Below are positions 52,726-64,000 of a stretch of 64,000 nucleotides of DNA, one piece after another. The stretch's first letter is position 1. Each line of letters begins with the position of its first letter. The translations under genes were made by a program, and so were the position numbers. The DNA lies in assembly GCF_013408525.1 (NCBI RefSeq), contig NZ_JACBZM010000001.1, forward strand, positions 930,001-994,000, read 5' to 3'. A model generated the notes under the pieces. It ran no database searches, was not told where the DNA came from, and was given only the letters and a program-made list of their open reading frames with translations. This DNA is from Nocardioides aromaticivorans. GTDB lineage: Bacteria > Actinomycetota > Actinomycetes > Propionibacteriales > Nocardioidaceae.

Positions 52726-54356
52726 CGGCCCGCCCCTGCTGCGCGGCGCCGGCGCAGGACCGACACGAAGAGCCCGGGCAGCACGACCAGGCCGATCAGC
52801 TCGATGACCGCCAGCCAGCCGAAGGTGCGGCTGTCCGCGGGACGGTCCGAGACGAGCAGCGGGTTGGCGTAGACCTCGCCGCCGGCCGTCGACCCGCCGG
52901 TGCTGCCGGCGGCGACGACCTCCCCGGTCTCCGGGTCGACCACCGGCGGGGCGTCACCGCTCGCCGGGGCGTCACCGGAGCCACCGGCGCCACCCGTGCC
53001 GCCCGTGCCCCCGGTCCCACCGGCTCCGGGCTCGTCCGTGGACGGCGCCCCGGTGCCGGTGCCCGTGGTGCACGGGCCCTGGCCGTCCTTGTCGCACGCC
53101 GCCGGCTGTGGCGCCTTGTCGGCCAGCACGTTGTGGTTGAGGTTCTTGCCGTCGAAGGTCGGGTTGTTGCAGCTCTTCACGTCCCGGTTGGTCAGCACGA
53201 CGGCGGGATCCGCCGCCTTCAGCTTCTTGACCTGCGTGAACCCGGCGGAGACGAGGTTGAGGGTCAACGGCGAGTAGCCGTAGTCGCCCGCGTCGCCCTG
53301 GCCCGCGCACAGCGAGTGGTAGAGGAAGTCGGCGAGCGTCTGGCGCTTCGCCGTGGTCATCCGCGGGTCGTCGGCACTGGTCGGGATGATCATGTACGAG
53401 TACGACGACAGCGGGTAGGCCCGCGGGTCCGGGTTGCGGTAGACCGCGTCCAGCACCTGCGTCAGCGTGGCCGGGTCGATCTTCGCCCTCGTCAGCGCGA
53501 CCGCCACGTTGAAGGTCGTCGGCTCCACGTAGTAGCCCGCCTTGTTGCTGACCTTCACGACCGGGTAGCCGGCGTTCTTCGGATAGGCGTACTCGACGTA
53601 CCCGATCGTGCCGTTGCCGGCGAAGCCCTTGATCGTGTTCATGACCTGGTCGGAGCCGGCCTGCGCGATCTGCCGGCCCTTCTTCGGGAAGTACGACGTC
53701 AGGCCGCTCTTGCCGAAGTAGGGGCGCCAGATCGAGGGGTACTCCGCGTCCATCCAGCGGGTGAACTGGGCCGTCGTGCCCGAGCCGTCCGAGCGCACCA
53801 CGGGCGTGATCGGGATCTTCGGGAACTTGCGTCCGTTGTTGTCCCGCGTGATCTGCGCGTCGTCCCAGCTGGTGATCTGGTTGGTGAAGATCTTGGCGAC
53901 CGTCTCCCCCGAGAGGCGGAGGTTGCGCACCTGCTGGGTGCCGATCTTGAGCTGGTAGGTGAACGAGGTGCCACCGGCCACGATCGGCAGGTAGGCGTAG
54001 TCGCGGTCGCTCTTGTCGGCCTGGCCGCTCTTCTCGTCGACGCCCTGGTAGGGGATCTCGGAGATCGCGTAGTCGACGGTGCCGTCGGCGAACGCCTTGC
54101 GGCCCGCGCTCGAGCCGACGCCGCTGTAGACGACCTTCATGCCCTTGCTGTCGACGTCGCCGATCCACTTGTCGACGATGAGCTTCGACCAGGTCGAGCC
54201 CTTCCCCTCGATGGTCGCGTACGCCGCCGCACGCGACGCGACGCCGTCGCGCGGCGTCTCCTCGGGGACGCTCGCCGCGGCCGTGCCGGCGAGGACGGAC
54301 AGGAGTCCGAGGCCGGCGAGGATCGCGAGCGTCGTACTGCGGGCGCGGGACATCAT
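52722..54356 (-). CDS. pstS: Phosphate-binding protein, C-terminally membrane-anchored
   Basis: 544 residues. Signal peptide (1-28), then a PstS domain: EGKGSTWSKLIVDKWIGDV, YSGVGSSAGRKAFADGTVD and VVRSDGSGTTAQFTRWMD (phosphate contacts). A Gly/Thr/Ala-rich linker of about 60 residues leads to a C-terminal membrane helix (VIELIGLVVLPGLFVSVL) with a basic tail; no lipobox is seen. Anchoring by a C-terminal helix instead of a lipid is unusual for PstS. ATG at 54356 (ATGATG) overlaps the pstA stop. Regulated with the operon by the PHO box upstream of pstC. Confidence 0.88.
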   Translation of the reverse strand: MMSRARSTTLAILAGLGLLSVLAGTAAASVPEETPRDGVASRAAAYATIEGKGSTWSKLIVDKWIGDVDSKGMKVVYSGVGSSAGRKAFADGTVDYAISEIPYQGVDEKSGQADKSDRDYAYLPIVAGGTSFTYQLKIGTQQVRNLRLSGETVAKIFTNQITSWDDAQITRDNNGRKFPKIPITPVVRSDGSGTTAQFTRWMDAEYPSIWRPYFGKSGLTSYFPKKGRQIAQAGSDQVMNTIKGFAGNGTIGYVEYAYPKNAGYPVVKVSNKAGYYVEPTTFNVAVALTRAKIDPATLTQVLDAVYRNPDPRAYPLSSYSYMIIPTSADDPRMTTAKRQTLADFLYHSLCAGQGDAGDYGYSPLTLNLVSAGFTQVKKLKAADPAVVLTNRDVKSCNNPTFDGKNLNHNVLADKAPQPAACDKDGQGPCTTGTGTGAPSTDEPGAGGTGGTGGTGGAGGSGDAPASGDAPPVVDPETGEVVAAGSTGGSTAGGEVYANPLLVSDRPADSRTFGWLAVIELIGLVVLPGLFVSVLRRRRAAGAGR

Positions 54357-55558
54357 GAGCTGCTCCGGGACGTGGGGATCTTGCGGACGGCGGTGCCGAG
54401 CGCGCGGACGAACGGTCGGACGAGGCCGCGCCGGTTGCCGCCGGCGGGTCGGGCGACAAGGCGGGCGATGACGAACAGCACGAGGACGAGGACCATCAGC
54501 ACCGCGGCGGCACCGAACGCGCGGTCGATCAGCGCCGGCTCCCCGCTGCGGGCGCCGTTGTAGATGTAGAGCGGCAGCGAGTTCATGGCGCCCTCGAAGG
54601 GGTTGGTGACCAGGAAGTTGGCCGCCCCCGACGTGAGCAGGACGGGACTGGTCTCACCGATGCCGCGCGCGACGCCCAGGATCACCGCCGTCGCCAGGCC
54701 CGGTCGGGCGGTCGGCAGCACCACGTGCCACACGGTGCGCCAGCGGCTGGCGCCGAGCGCCAGGCTGGCCTCGCGCAGGGTGCCCGGCACGACGCGGAGC
54801 ACGACGTCCGCGGCGCGGGCGATGATCGGCAGCATCATGACCGCGATCGCCATGCCGGCCGCGAACCCGGAGGGCGGGAAGCCGAGGGTCAGGATCAGCA
54901 CGGCGTAGACGAACAGGCCGGCCACGATCGAGGGCAGCGCCGTCATCGCCTCGACGACGGTGCGGACCACGCGGGAGAACCGGCCGCCGACCTCGGTCAT
55001 GAAGACGGCGGTGCCGATGCCGAGCGGCAGCGTGATGACCAGCGCGATCCCCAGCTGGATCAGGGACCCGGTGATCGCGTGCGCGACGCCACCGGCGTCG
55101 AAGGACGCCTTCGGGTCGACGCCCGCCATGTCGTCGAGGAAGAAGTTGGTGTGCAGCAGGGCCCGCCAGCCGCGGAGGAAGACGAAGGTGATGGTCGAGA
55201 CGAGCGCCGCCCCGACGACGAGCGCGCCACCGGTGATCACCGCTCCCGCGACGCGGTCCTTCACCTCGACCCAGGTCCCCGTCATGGTCGTGAGCAGCGC
55301 GGTCATCGCGACGCCGCCCACGAAGAGGACGATGAGGAACCACGGCAGGCCGGCGAGCGGCAGGAAGCGCTGGGTGATCAGCCAGGCGATCGCGACCGCG
55401 GCCACCCAGGCGCCGACGCGCACGAACAGCTCGTCCGCGTTGGGCGCGCCGATCGCGAGGCGCGGCACCGGCGGCGGCGCGTCGTCGTCGCGGACCGGCA
55501 GGTGGGTGCGGGGCGTGGTGGTCGACCGCGGCGTGCTGGTCGTCGTACTCGTGCTCAT
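54353..55558 (-). CDS. pstA: Phosphate ABC transporter permease PstA
   Basis: 401 residues. A Thr/Pro-rich N-terminal extension of about 30 residues, then helices with the EAA-type loop REASLALGASRWRTVWHVVLP near residue 280 and GIGETSPVLLTSG, as in PstA. ATG at 55558 overlaps the pstC stop by ATGA, and its own stop overlaps pstS. Confidence 0.93.
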   Translation of the reverse strand: MSTSTTTSTPRSTTTPRTHLPVRDDDAPPPVPRLAIGAPNADELFVRVGAWVAAVAIAWLITQRFLPLAGLPWFLIVLFVGGVAMTALLTTMTGTWVEVKDRVAGAVITGGALVVGAALVSTITFVFLRGWRALLHTNFFLDDMAGVDPKASFDAGGVAHAITGSLIQLGIALVITLPLGIGTAVFMTEVGGRFSRVVRTVVEAMTALPSIVAGLFVYAVLILTLGFPPSGFAAGMAIAVMMLPIIARAADVVLRVVPGTLREASLALGASRWRTVWHVVLPTARPGLATAVILGVARGIGETSPVLLTSGAANFLVTNPFEGAMNSLPLYIYNGARSGEPALIDRAFGAAAVLMVLVLVLFVIARLVARPAGGNRRGLVRPFVRALGTAVRKIPTSRSSS

Positions 55559-56568
55559 GCGTCGGCGTCCGCCCCGGACCGGCTGCGGTTGACGATCATC
55601 GCGGCGCAGGTGTTGACGACCAGGGTCAGCACGAAGAGCACGAACCCGGCCGCCAGTAGGGCCGACAGCTGCGAGGGGCTCGCCTCGCTGAACTGGATTG
55701 CGATCAGGGAGCTCACCGAGATGGCGCCGACCTCGAGCACGTTCCACTTGATCTCGAAGGCGGGCGAGATGATCAGCGCGACCGCGATGGTCTCCCCGAG
55801 GGCGCGGCCCAGGCCGAGCATCGTGCCGCCGATGATGCCGCCGCGGCCGAAGGGCAGCACGACGGACGTGATGACGCCCCACTTCGTCGCGCCCAGCGCC
55901 AGCGCCGCCTCCCGCTCCCCCGGCGGGGTCTGCGAGAAGACCTGCCGCATGACGGCGCACGCCATCGGCAGCACCATCATCGCGACGGGCACGGAGGCGC
56001 AGAACGAGCTGGCGATGTAGCGGGTGGTGTCCCACACCGGGCTGTCCGGGTCGGTGTCGCGGATCTCGAAGAAGGGCACCCAGCCGAAGTGGCGCTGCAG
56101 CCAGTACGACAGCTCCGCGACGTGCGGCATCATCAGGAAGAAGCCCCACAGGCCGTAGACGATCGACGGCACCGCCGCCATCAGGTCGACGAGGGACACC
56201 AGGAAGGGCTTGACCCGCGCCGGCGCGTACTCCGTGATGAACAACGCGGTCAGCAGGGCCAGCGGGAACGCGAAGACCATCGCCAGCAGGGCGATCGAGA
56301 CCGTGCCCACGACGACGCCCGCGATGCCGAGCAGGTCGACCTCGGGCTCCCAGCGCGCGGTGGTGAGGAAGTCGATGCCGTAGTGGCGCAACGTCGGCAC
56401 GGTCTGCACCGCGAGGAAGACGCCGACGCCGCCGGTGATGACGAGCACGGACGCGCCGATGACGCGGAAGACGTTGACGAAGACGGCGTCTCCGCCGGAC
56501 GGCCTGCGCGAGATCCGGCGGGGCTCGGCTTCAGGCGCGCCCGGGTCCGAAAGGGGCAGGCTGGTCAC
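55555..56568 (-). CDS. pstC: Phosphate ABC transporter permease PstC
   Basis: 337 residues with six main membrane helices. The EAA loop REAALALGATKWGVITSVVLP and GRALGETIAVALI match PstC. First gene of the operon. GTG at 56568; an ATG at 56572 is out of frame. A direct-repeat PHO-box candidate lies 104 bp upstream. Confidence 0.93.
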   Translation of the reverse strand: MTSLPLSDPGAPEAEPRRISRRPSGGDAVFVNVFRVIGASVLVITGGVGVFLAVQTVPTLRHYGIDFLTTARWEPEVDLLGIAGVVVGTVSIALLAMVFAFPLALLTALFITEYAPARVKPFLVSLVDLMAAVPSIVYGLWGFFLMMPHVAELSYWLQRHFGWVPFFEIRDTDPDSPVWDTTRYIASSFCASVPVAMMVLPMACAVMRQVFSQTPPGEREAALALGATKWGVITSVVLPFGRGGIIGGTMLGLGRALGETIAVALIISPAFEIKWNVLEVGAISVSSLIAIQFSEASPSQLSALLAAGFVLFVLTLVVNTCAAMIVNRSRSGADADA

Positions 56569-56671
56569 TCATCGTCCTCGGTCGTGGCCCACCCGAGAAG
56601 GCCGGTCACACGGCGCGCGGGACCGCGCGACGAGAGGAACGGTGACGGCAGTGCGCGTCCGGACGGTGCGA

Positions 56672-56693
56672 GTCAGGTGAACGACGGCGGAAC
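56672..56693 (-). promoter_or_regulatory. Putative PHO box upstream of pstC
   Basis: On the minus strand two adjacent 11-bp units, GTTCCGCCGTC and GTTCACCTGAC, match the Streptomyces PhoP direct-repeat unit (GTTCACC and variants); a third, weaker unit TCGCACCGTCC follows. The spacing and position, about 105 bp before the pstC start, fit PhoP activation of the operon under phosphate limitation. Confidence 0.6.
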
Positions 56694-56779
56694 GCCAGCC
56701 CCGCTGCGGTTGAAATACCGCGGCCGGGATCCACCGGCCGGGTGTTTGCCCCGGACGCCAGGCGGAGCGACCGACCTTC

Positions 56780-57373
56780 GTGTCACGAACCCGCCGCCTG
56801 CCCGGCCTGGTCTGCGCCGCCGTCGGCGCCCTCCTTGCCGCGTGCGACGACGGGACGGTGGGCGGGAGCGCGGAGGAGCTCCCCTACGACCCCGGGTCGC
56901 ACACGGGGACCGAACGCTCGTCCTTCAGCGAGCCCGCGGTCGTCGCCCACGTCGACGACGAGCAGCTCGGCAGCCTCGAGGTGACGCCGACATCGGCGGA
57001 GGAAGGCTCGATCGACGACTTCGACAGCGTGCGCGACGACCACGCCGATGCGGCCACCCTCGCCGCCTCCCGCGTGTATTACGTGCGCTTCCGGATCGAG
57101 TACGTCGATGGCGTGGCCGCCACCTTCGTGGCTCCCGGCTTCGGACTCGCGTCGGGGAGCACCGACCTCCCCGAACTCCACCCGACGACGTCCGGCGGTC
57201 CGTGCACGACGCCCGAGGTCACCGAGCCCTTCGGCCGGGGCTCACGCCTCGAGGGCTGCGTCCCGATCTTCCTGCCTGCCGACTCCGCGGAGCCCGACAC
57301 CTTGACCTGGAGCGACTCGTTCGAGGGCGTGGTCGAGGTCCTCGCGCGTTGGCCGCTGCCCGGGACCGACTGA
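56780..57373 (+). CDS. Putative lipoprotein
   Basis: 197 residues from GTG at 56780. The N-terminus has positive residues, a hydrophobic core and the lipobox LLAACDD with Cys22, so it is a predicted lipoprotein. The mature part is acidic, with two cysteines ([17 protein letters not shown]). Family not recognised. It lies divergent from the pst operon across the PHO-box region, and convergent with guaB; its promoter is not obvious. Confidence 0.72.
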   Translation: MSRTRRLPGLVCAAVGALLAACDDGTVGGSAEELPYDPGSHTGTERSSFSEPAVVAHVDDEQLGSLEVTPTSAEEGSIDDFDSVRDDHADAATLAASRVYYVRFRIEYVDGVAATFVAPGFGLASGSTDLPELHPTTSGGPCTTPEVTEPFGRGSRLEGCVPIFLPADSAEPDTLTWSDSFEGVVEVLARWPLPGTD

Positions 57374-57374
57374 C

Positions 57375-57597
57375 CGCGGGCCGAGCGGAGCGAGCGCCCG
57401 TGCGGTGAGCACGACGGACGAGGCGCTCGCGCCCGTTACCTGCAGTGTCGGCTTGCCGCCAGGCGGAGGCGGGACCTACGCAAGGCAACCGCGGCGCGGC
57501 AGCGCGGCGCCCGCGGCACAGCCGCGTCGTGCGAAGCCCGCGGGCCGAGCGGAGCGAGCGCCCGTGCGGCGAGCACGACGGGCGAGGCGCTCGCGCC
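57375..57597. repeat. Two direct copies of a 59-bp interspersed repeat
   Basis: Copies at 57375-57433 and 57539-57597 differ at two positions. Each contains GGGCCGAGCGGAGCGAGCG and GAGGCGCTCGCGCC. The 105 bp between them is GC-rich and hairpin-prone (GCGGCGCGGCAGCGCGGCGC). The pair fills the gap between the lipoprotein gene and guaB; the second copy ends 3 bp before the guaB stop. Confidence 0.85.
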
Positions 57598-57599
57598 AT

Positions 57600-61792
<4,193 letters not shown>

Positions 61793-61805
61793 GCCGGGCA
61801 TATTA

Positions 61806-61819
61806 GTTCGGACCCGAAC
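61806..61819. promoter_or_regulatory. Palindrome at the MBL gene promoter
   Basis: GTTCGG-AC-CCGAAC, perfect 6-bp arms with a 2-base centre, lies directly upstream of the TAATAT element (minus strand, 61804-61799) with a TCGACA -35-like hexamer 18 bases before the -10. It could be a repressor site. Sequence-based only. Confidence 0.5.
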
Positions 61820-61847
61820 GATCTGTCGATGGGTTCGGCTCCGGATG

Positions 61848-62855
61848 TCAGTGGTCGGGACGGGTCCACTCCTCCGACTGCGTGAGCCGGAAGAGATAGG
61901 CCAGCGGCGGTACGACGACCAGGACGGCCAGCCCGACCGCGACGAGCAGTCCCTGCAGGGTCGCCGTGGCACCGGCCGCGTCGGTGATCGTCACCTCGTC
62001 GACGAGCAGCCACGGGTACTGCCCGACGCCCCAGCCCGACACGACTGACGCGACCGCGAGGACCGCGGTGATCCGGGCCACCGCGTAGCGGCGGCGCCAG
62101 AGCAGGTACATCGTGGCCACGCCGGCGATCGCTGCGAGCACGACGAGCGGTGCGGCGCGGCCCTCGAGCCCGTCGGCCAGCGTGGGCGCGTCGTGCTCGA
62201 TCGGCACCAGCGCGGCGAAGACCAGGGCACCGGTGACCAGGCCGACGAGGAGGGCCCGCACCCGGATCTCCCCCGCCAGGCGGTGGTTGCCGCTGCGCTC
62301 GGCGTCGGCCACGAGGAAGGTCCCGGCGAGGAAGGCGCAGGTGCCGACGGCGATCAGGCCGCCGAACAGCGACGTCGGGTTCACCCACGACGACCAGCGG
62401 TCACCCGCACCGTCCATCGGCACCCGGCCCGAGACGATCGCCCCCGCGACGGTGCCCAGGAAGAACGGGGTGATGATGCTGGAGGCGGCGAAGACGACCC
62501 CGAACAGCCGGGCCTGGCCGAGCGTCTCGGCGTACTTGCGGAAGGCGAAGCTGGCGCCGCGCAGCACGATGCCCAGCAGGGCCAGCAGGAGCGGCAGCAC
62601 CAGCGTCGACATCGCGGCGGCGAAGGACTCGGGGAAGCCGGTCCACCAGATGACCAGCACGTAGATCAGCCAGACGTGGTTGGCCTCCCAGACCGGGCCG
62701 ATGCTGTGGTCGACGAGCGTGCGCAGCTCCGCGCCGCGGCGACTGCTGCCCGCGGTCAGGTCGAAGAAGCCCGAGCCGAAGTCGGCACCGCCCAGCACGG
62801 CGTAGGCGACGACCCCGACGAAGAGTGCGGCGGCGACCGCGACCTCGATGCTCAT
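61848..62855 (-). CDS. cydB: Cytochrome bd oxidase subunit II
   Basis: 335 residues, eight to nine membrane helices. Begins SIEVAVAAALFVGVVAYAVLGGADFGSGFFDL, and PVWEANHVWLIYVLVIWWTGFPE is the CydB hallmark. It pairs with CydA as a quinol oxidase. ATG at 62855 overlaps the cydA stop by ATGA. No cydCD genes follow within the window; the next gene is the Tat-exported MBL enzyme. Confidence 0.95.
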   Translation of the reverse strand: MSIEVAVAAALFVGVVAYAVLGGADFGSGFFDLTAGSSRRGAELRTLVDHSIGPVWEANHVWLIYVLVIWWTGFPESFAAAMSTLVLPLLLALLGIVLRGASFAFRKYAETLGQARLFGVVFAASSIITPFFLGTVAGAIVSGRVPMDGAGDRWSSWVNPTSLFGGLIAVGTCAFLAGTFLVADAERSGNHRLAGEIRVRALLVGLVTGALVFAALVPIEHDAPTLADGLEGRAAPLVVLAAIAGVATMYLLWRRRYAVARITAVLAVASVVSGWGVGQYPWLLVDEVTITDAAGATATLQGLLVAVGLAVLVVVPPLAYLFRLTQSEEWTRPDH

Positions 62856-64000
62856 CGGCGCTCCCCCTCGCCCGGAGTGGCGGTGGCCGGCGCGTAGGGG
62901 CTCGGCAGGTCCACCGCGCCCTCCCGCCAGCGCCGGGCCATCGACCGGAGTACGACGACCGCGCCCACGGTCATGCCGGTGTAGACCACCGTGCTGATGC
63001 CGAGCAGCCACCACAGGCTGGCGGTGTAGTCGCCGACCGCGTCGGTGGTGCGCATGACGTCATACACGATCCAGGGCTGGCGGCCGACCTCGGTCGCGAT
63101 CCAGCCCGCCTCGAGCGCGACCACCGCGAGCGGGCCGGCGACCGCGGCGAAGCGCAGGAACCACCGCTTCTCGAGCAGGTCGCGGCCCCGCCGGCGCTGC
63201 ACCCAGAAGAACGCGACGACGGCCGCGAGGAGGGTGCCGATGCCGACCATCGTCTGGAAGGCCAGGTGGGTCATGTTGACCGGCGGGTGGTCCTCCTCGG
63301 GGATCGTGTCGAGGCCGGACACCGGCTTGTCGGGCGAGTTCATCGCGATCAGGGAGCCCAGGTAGGGGATGTCGATCGAGCCCTTCACCTCGCCGTCGAC
63401 CAGCACTCCCCCGAGCCGCAGCGGCGACGGGCTCTCGGTGGTCTCGGCGAGCTCGAACGCCGCCAGCTTCGCCGGCTGGCGCTCGTCGAGGCCGAAGCCG
63501 AGCACGTGCCCGACGAACGGCTGGGTGACGGCCGCGACCGAGGCGAACACGAACGGCACCATGAAGCCCAGCCGGTGGTGGGCGTCGCGGCGGCCGCGGA
63601 GCATGCCGACGGCGTACACGCCGGCGACGGAGAAGCCGGCCAGCATGTAGGCGCCGACCCACATGTGCGCGAACTGCAGGAAGGCGTGGCCGTTGAAGAG
63701 CACCTTCCACGGCTCGACGTCGGTCACCTCGCCGTCGACGATCCGGAAGCCGGTCGGCACGTTCATCCAGGCGTTGACCGCGAGCACGCAGTAGGCGCCG
63801 ATGATCCCGGTGACCGCCATCGGCAGCACCATCAGCACGTGCCGCTTCGGGGGCATCCGGTTCCAGCCGTAGAGGTAGATGCCGAGGAAGATCGCCTCGA
63901 GGAAGAACGCGAGCCCCTCGAATGCGAAGGGCAGGCCGAGCACGTCGCCGTACGTCCCCATCAGGCCGGGCCACAGCACGCCCATCTCGAAGCTGAGGAC
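62852..64000 (-). CDS. cydA: Cytochrome bd oxidase subunit I (5' partial)
   Basis: The frame is open to base 64000, so the N-terminus lies outside the window; at least 382 residues are present. Heme-ligand and quinol segments are seen in LPFAFEGLAFFLEAIFLGIYLYG and GYVQRFGMAHMWVGAYM-like FAHMWVGAYMLAGF. The Q-loop is short, as in actinobacteria. It contains GWIATEVGRQPWIVYDVMRT near the C-terminus, a CydA signature. The in-frame ATG at 63985 is internal, since the upstream codons VLSFE continue the family sequence. Confidence 0.93.
   Translation of the reverse strand, partial: VLSFEMGVLWPGLMGTYGDVLGLPFAFEGLAFFLEAIFLGIYLYGWNRMPPKRHVLMVLPMAVTGIIGAYCVLAVNAWMNVPTGFRIVDGEVTDVEPWKVLFNGHAFLQFAHMWVGAYMLAGFSVAGVYAVGMLRGRRDAHHRLGFMVPFVFASVAAVTQPFVGHVLGFGLDERQPAKLAAFELAETTESPSPLRLGGVLVDGEVKGSIDIPYLGSLIAMNSPDKPVSGLDTIPEEDHPPVNMTHLAFQTMVGIGTLLAAVVAFFWVQRRRGRDLLEKRWFLRFAAVAGPLAVVALEAGWIATEVGRQPWIVYDVMRTTDAVGDYTASLWWLLGISTVVYTGMTVGAVVVLRSMARRWREGAVDLPSPYAPATATPGEGERR

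Overview
The window is a high-GC actinobacterial chromosome segment. Gene content and order fit the Nocardioidaceae (Nocardioides-like): guaA, a ChoD-type oxidase, guaB3 and guaB lie in the same neighbourhood, ROK repressors flank a xylose locus, many genes are ATGA-coupled or look leaderless, and there are short interspersed GC-rich repeats. No rRNA, tRNA or CRISPR array was seen.

Layout. (1) 1-8150: xylose uptake and catabolism: an XylF-like binding protein (cut by the window edge), its ATPase and permease, two ROK repressors that meet stop-to-stop, then xylA and xylB on the minus strand behind a promoter with an operator-like palindrome. (2) 8141-15493: housekeeping and accessory genes (DUF4126, DUF5709, a secreted EEP-family enzyme, a 47-residue GPGG membrane protein, an FAD oxidoreductase/DUF1295 pair behind a KstR-like box, and an EAL-Cache-PAS-GGDEF protein). 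(3) 15706-23234: a lower-GC defence island. It carries a frameshifted KTSC gene, a four-gene ubiquitin-like conjugation operon (Ubl, cysteine-free E2, JAB-E1 fusion, DUF6527 protease; Bub type), a divergent ImmA/IrrE peptidase plus XRE regulator sharing two operators with it, and an OLD-family nuclease broken by an IS481 element. (4) 23235-33789: DUF222-HNH with a possible SOS box, guaA at the end of an ABC-cassette operon, and a ChoD-like GMC oxidase with an aldehyde dehydrogenase. (5) 33790-45600: cupin, SARP-type regulator, methyltransferase, two APH-like kinases, a second aldehyde dehydrogenase, a TetR regulator behind a second KstR-like box, a nitrilase-family amidase and guaB3. (6) 45660-56693: an expanded phosphate (pst) operon with a PHO-box-like repeat upstream. 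Between pstS and pstB it holds a large secreted protein, a sortase-like protein without catalytic His/Cys, and a protein with two nearly identical phosphate-binding domains. (7) 56780-64000: a lipoprotein, guaB, zwf, a Tat-exported MBL-fold enzyme, and cydB with a truncated cydA.

The most interesting system is the Bub-type operon with its ImmA/XRE partner. All conjugation components are present, neither E2 nor E1 shows a free catalytic cysteine, and two identical palindromes (GTTCGC-N4-GCGAAC) interlock the divergent promoters. This suggests a defence module held off by the XRE protein and released when the ImmA-type peptidase acts. That regulatory model is inference. The pst operon, with its recently duplicated binding domains and dead sortase, is the second region that deserves attention.
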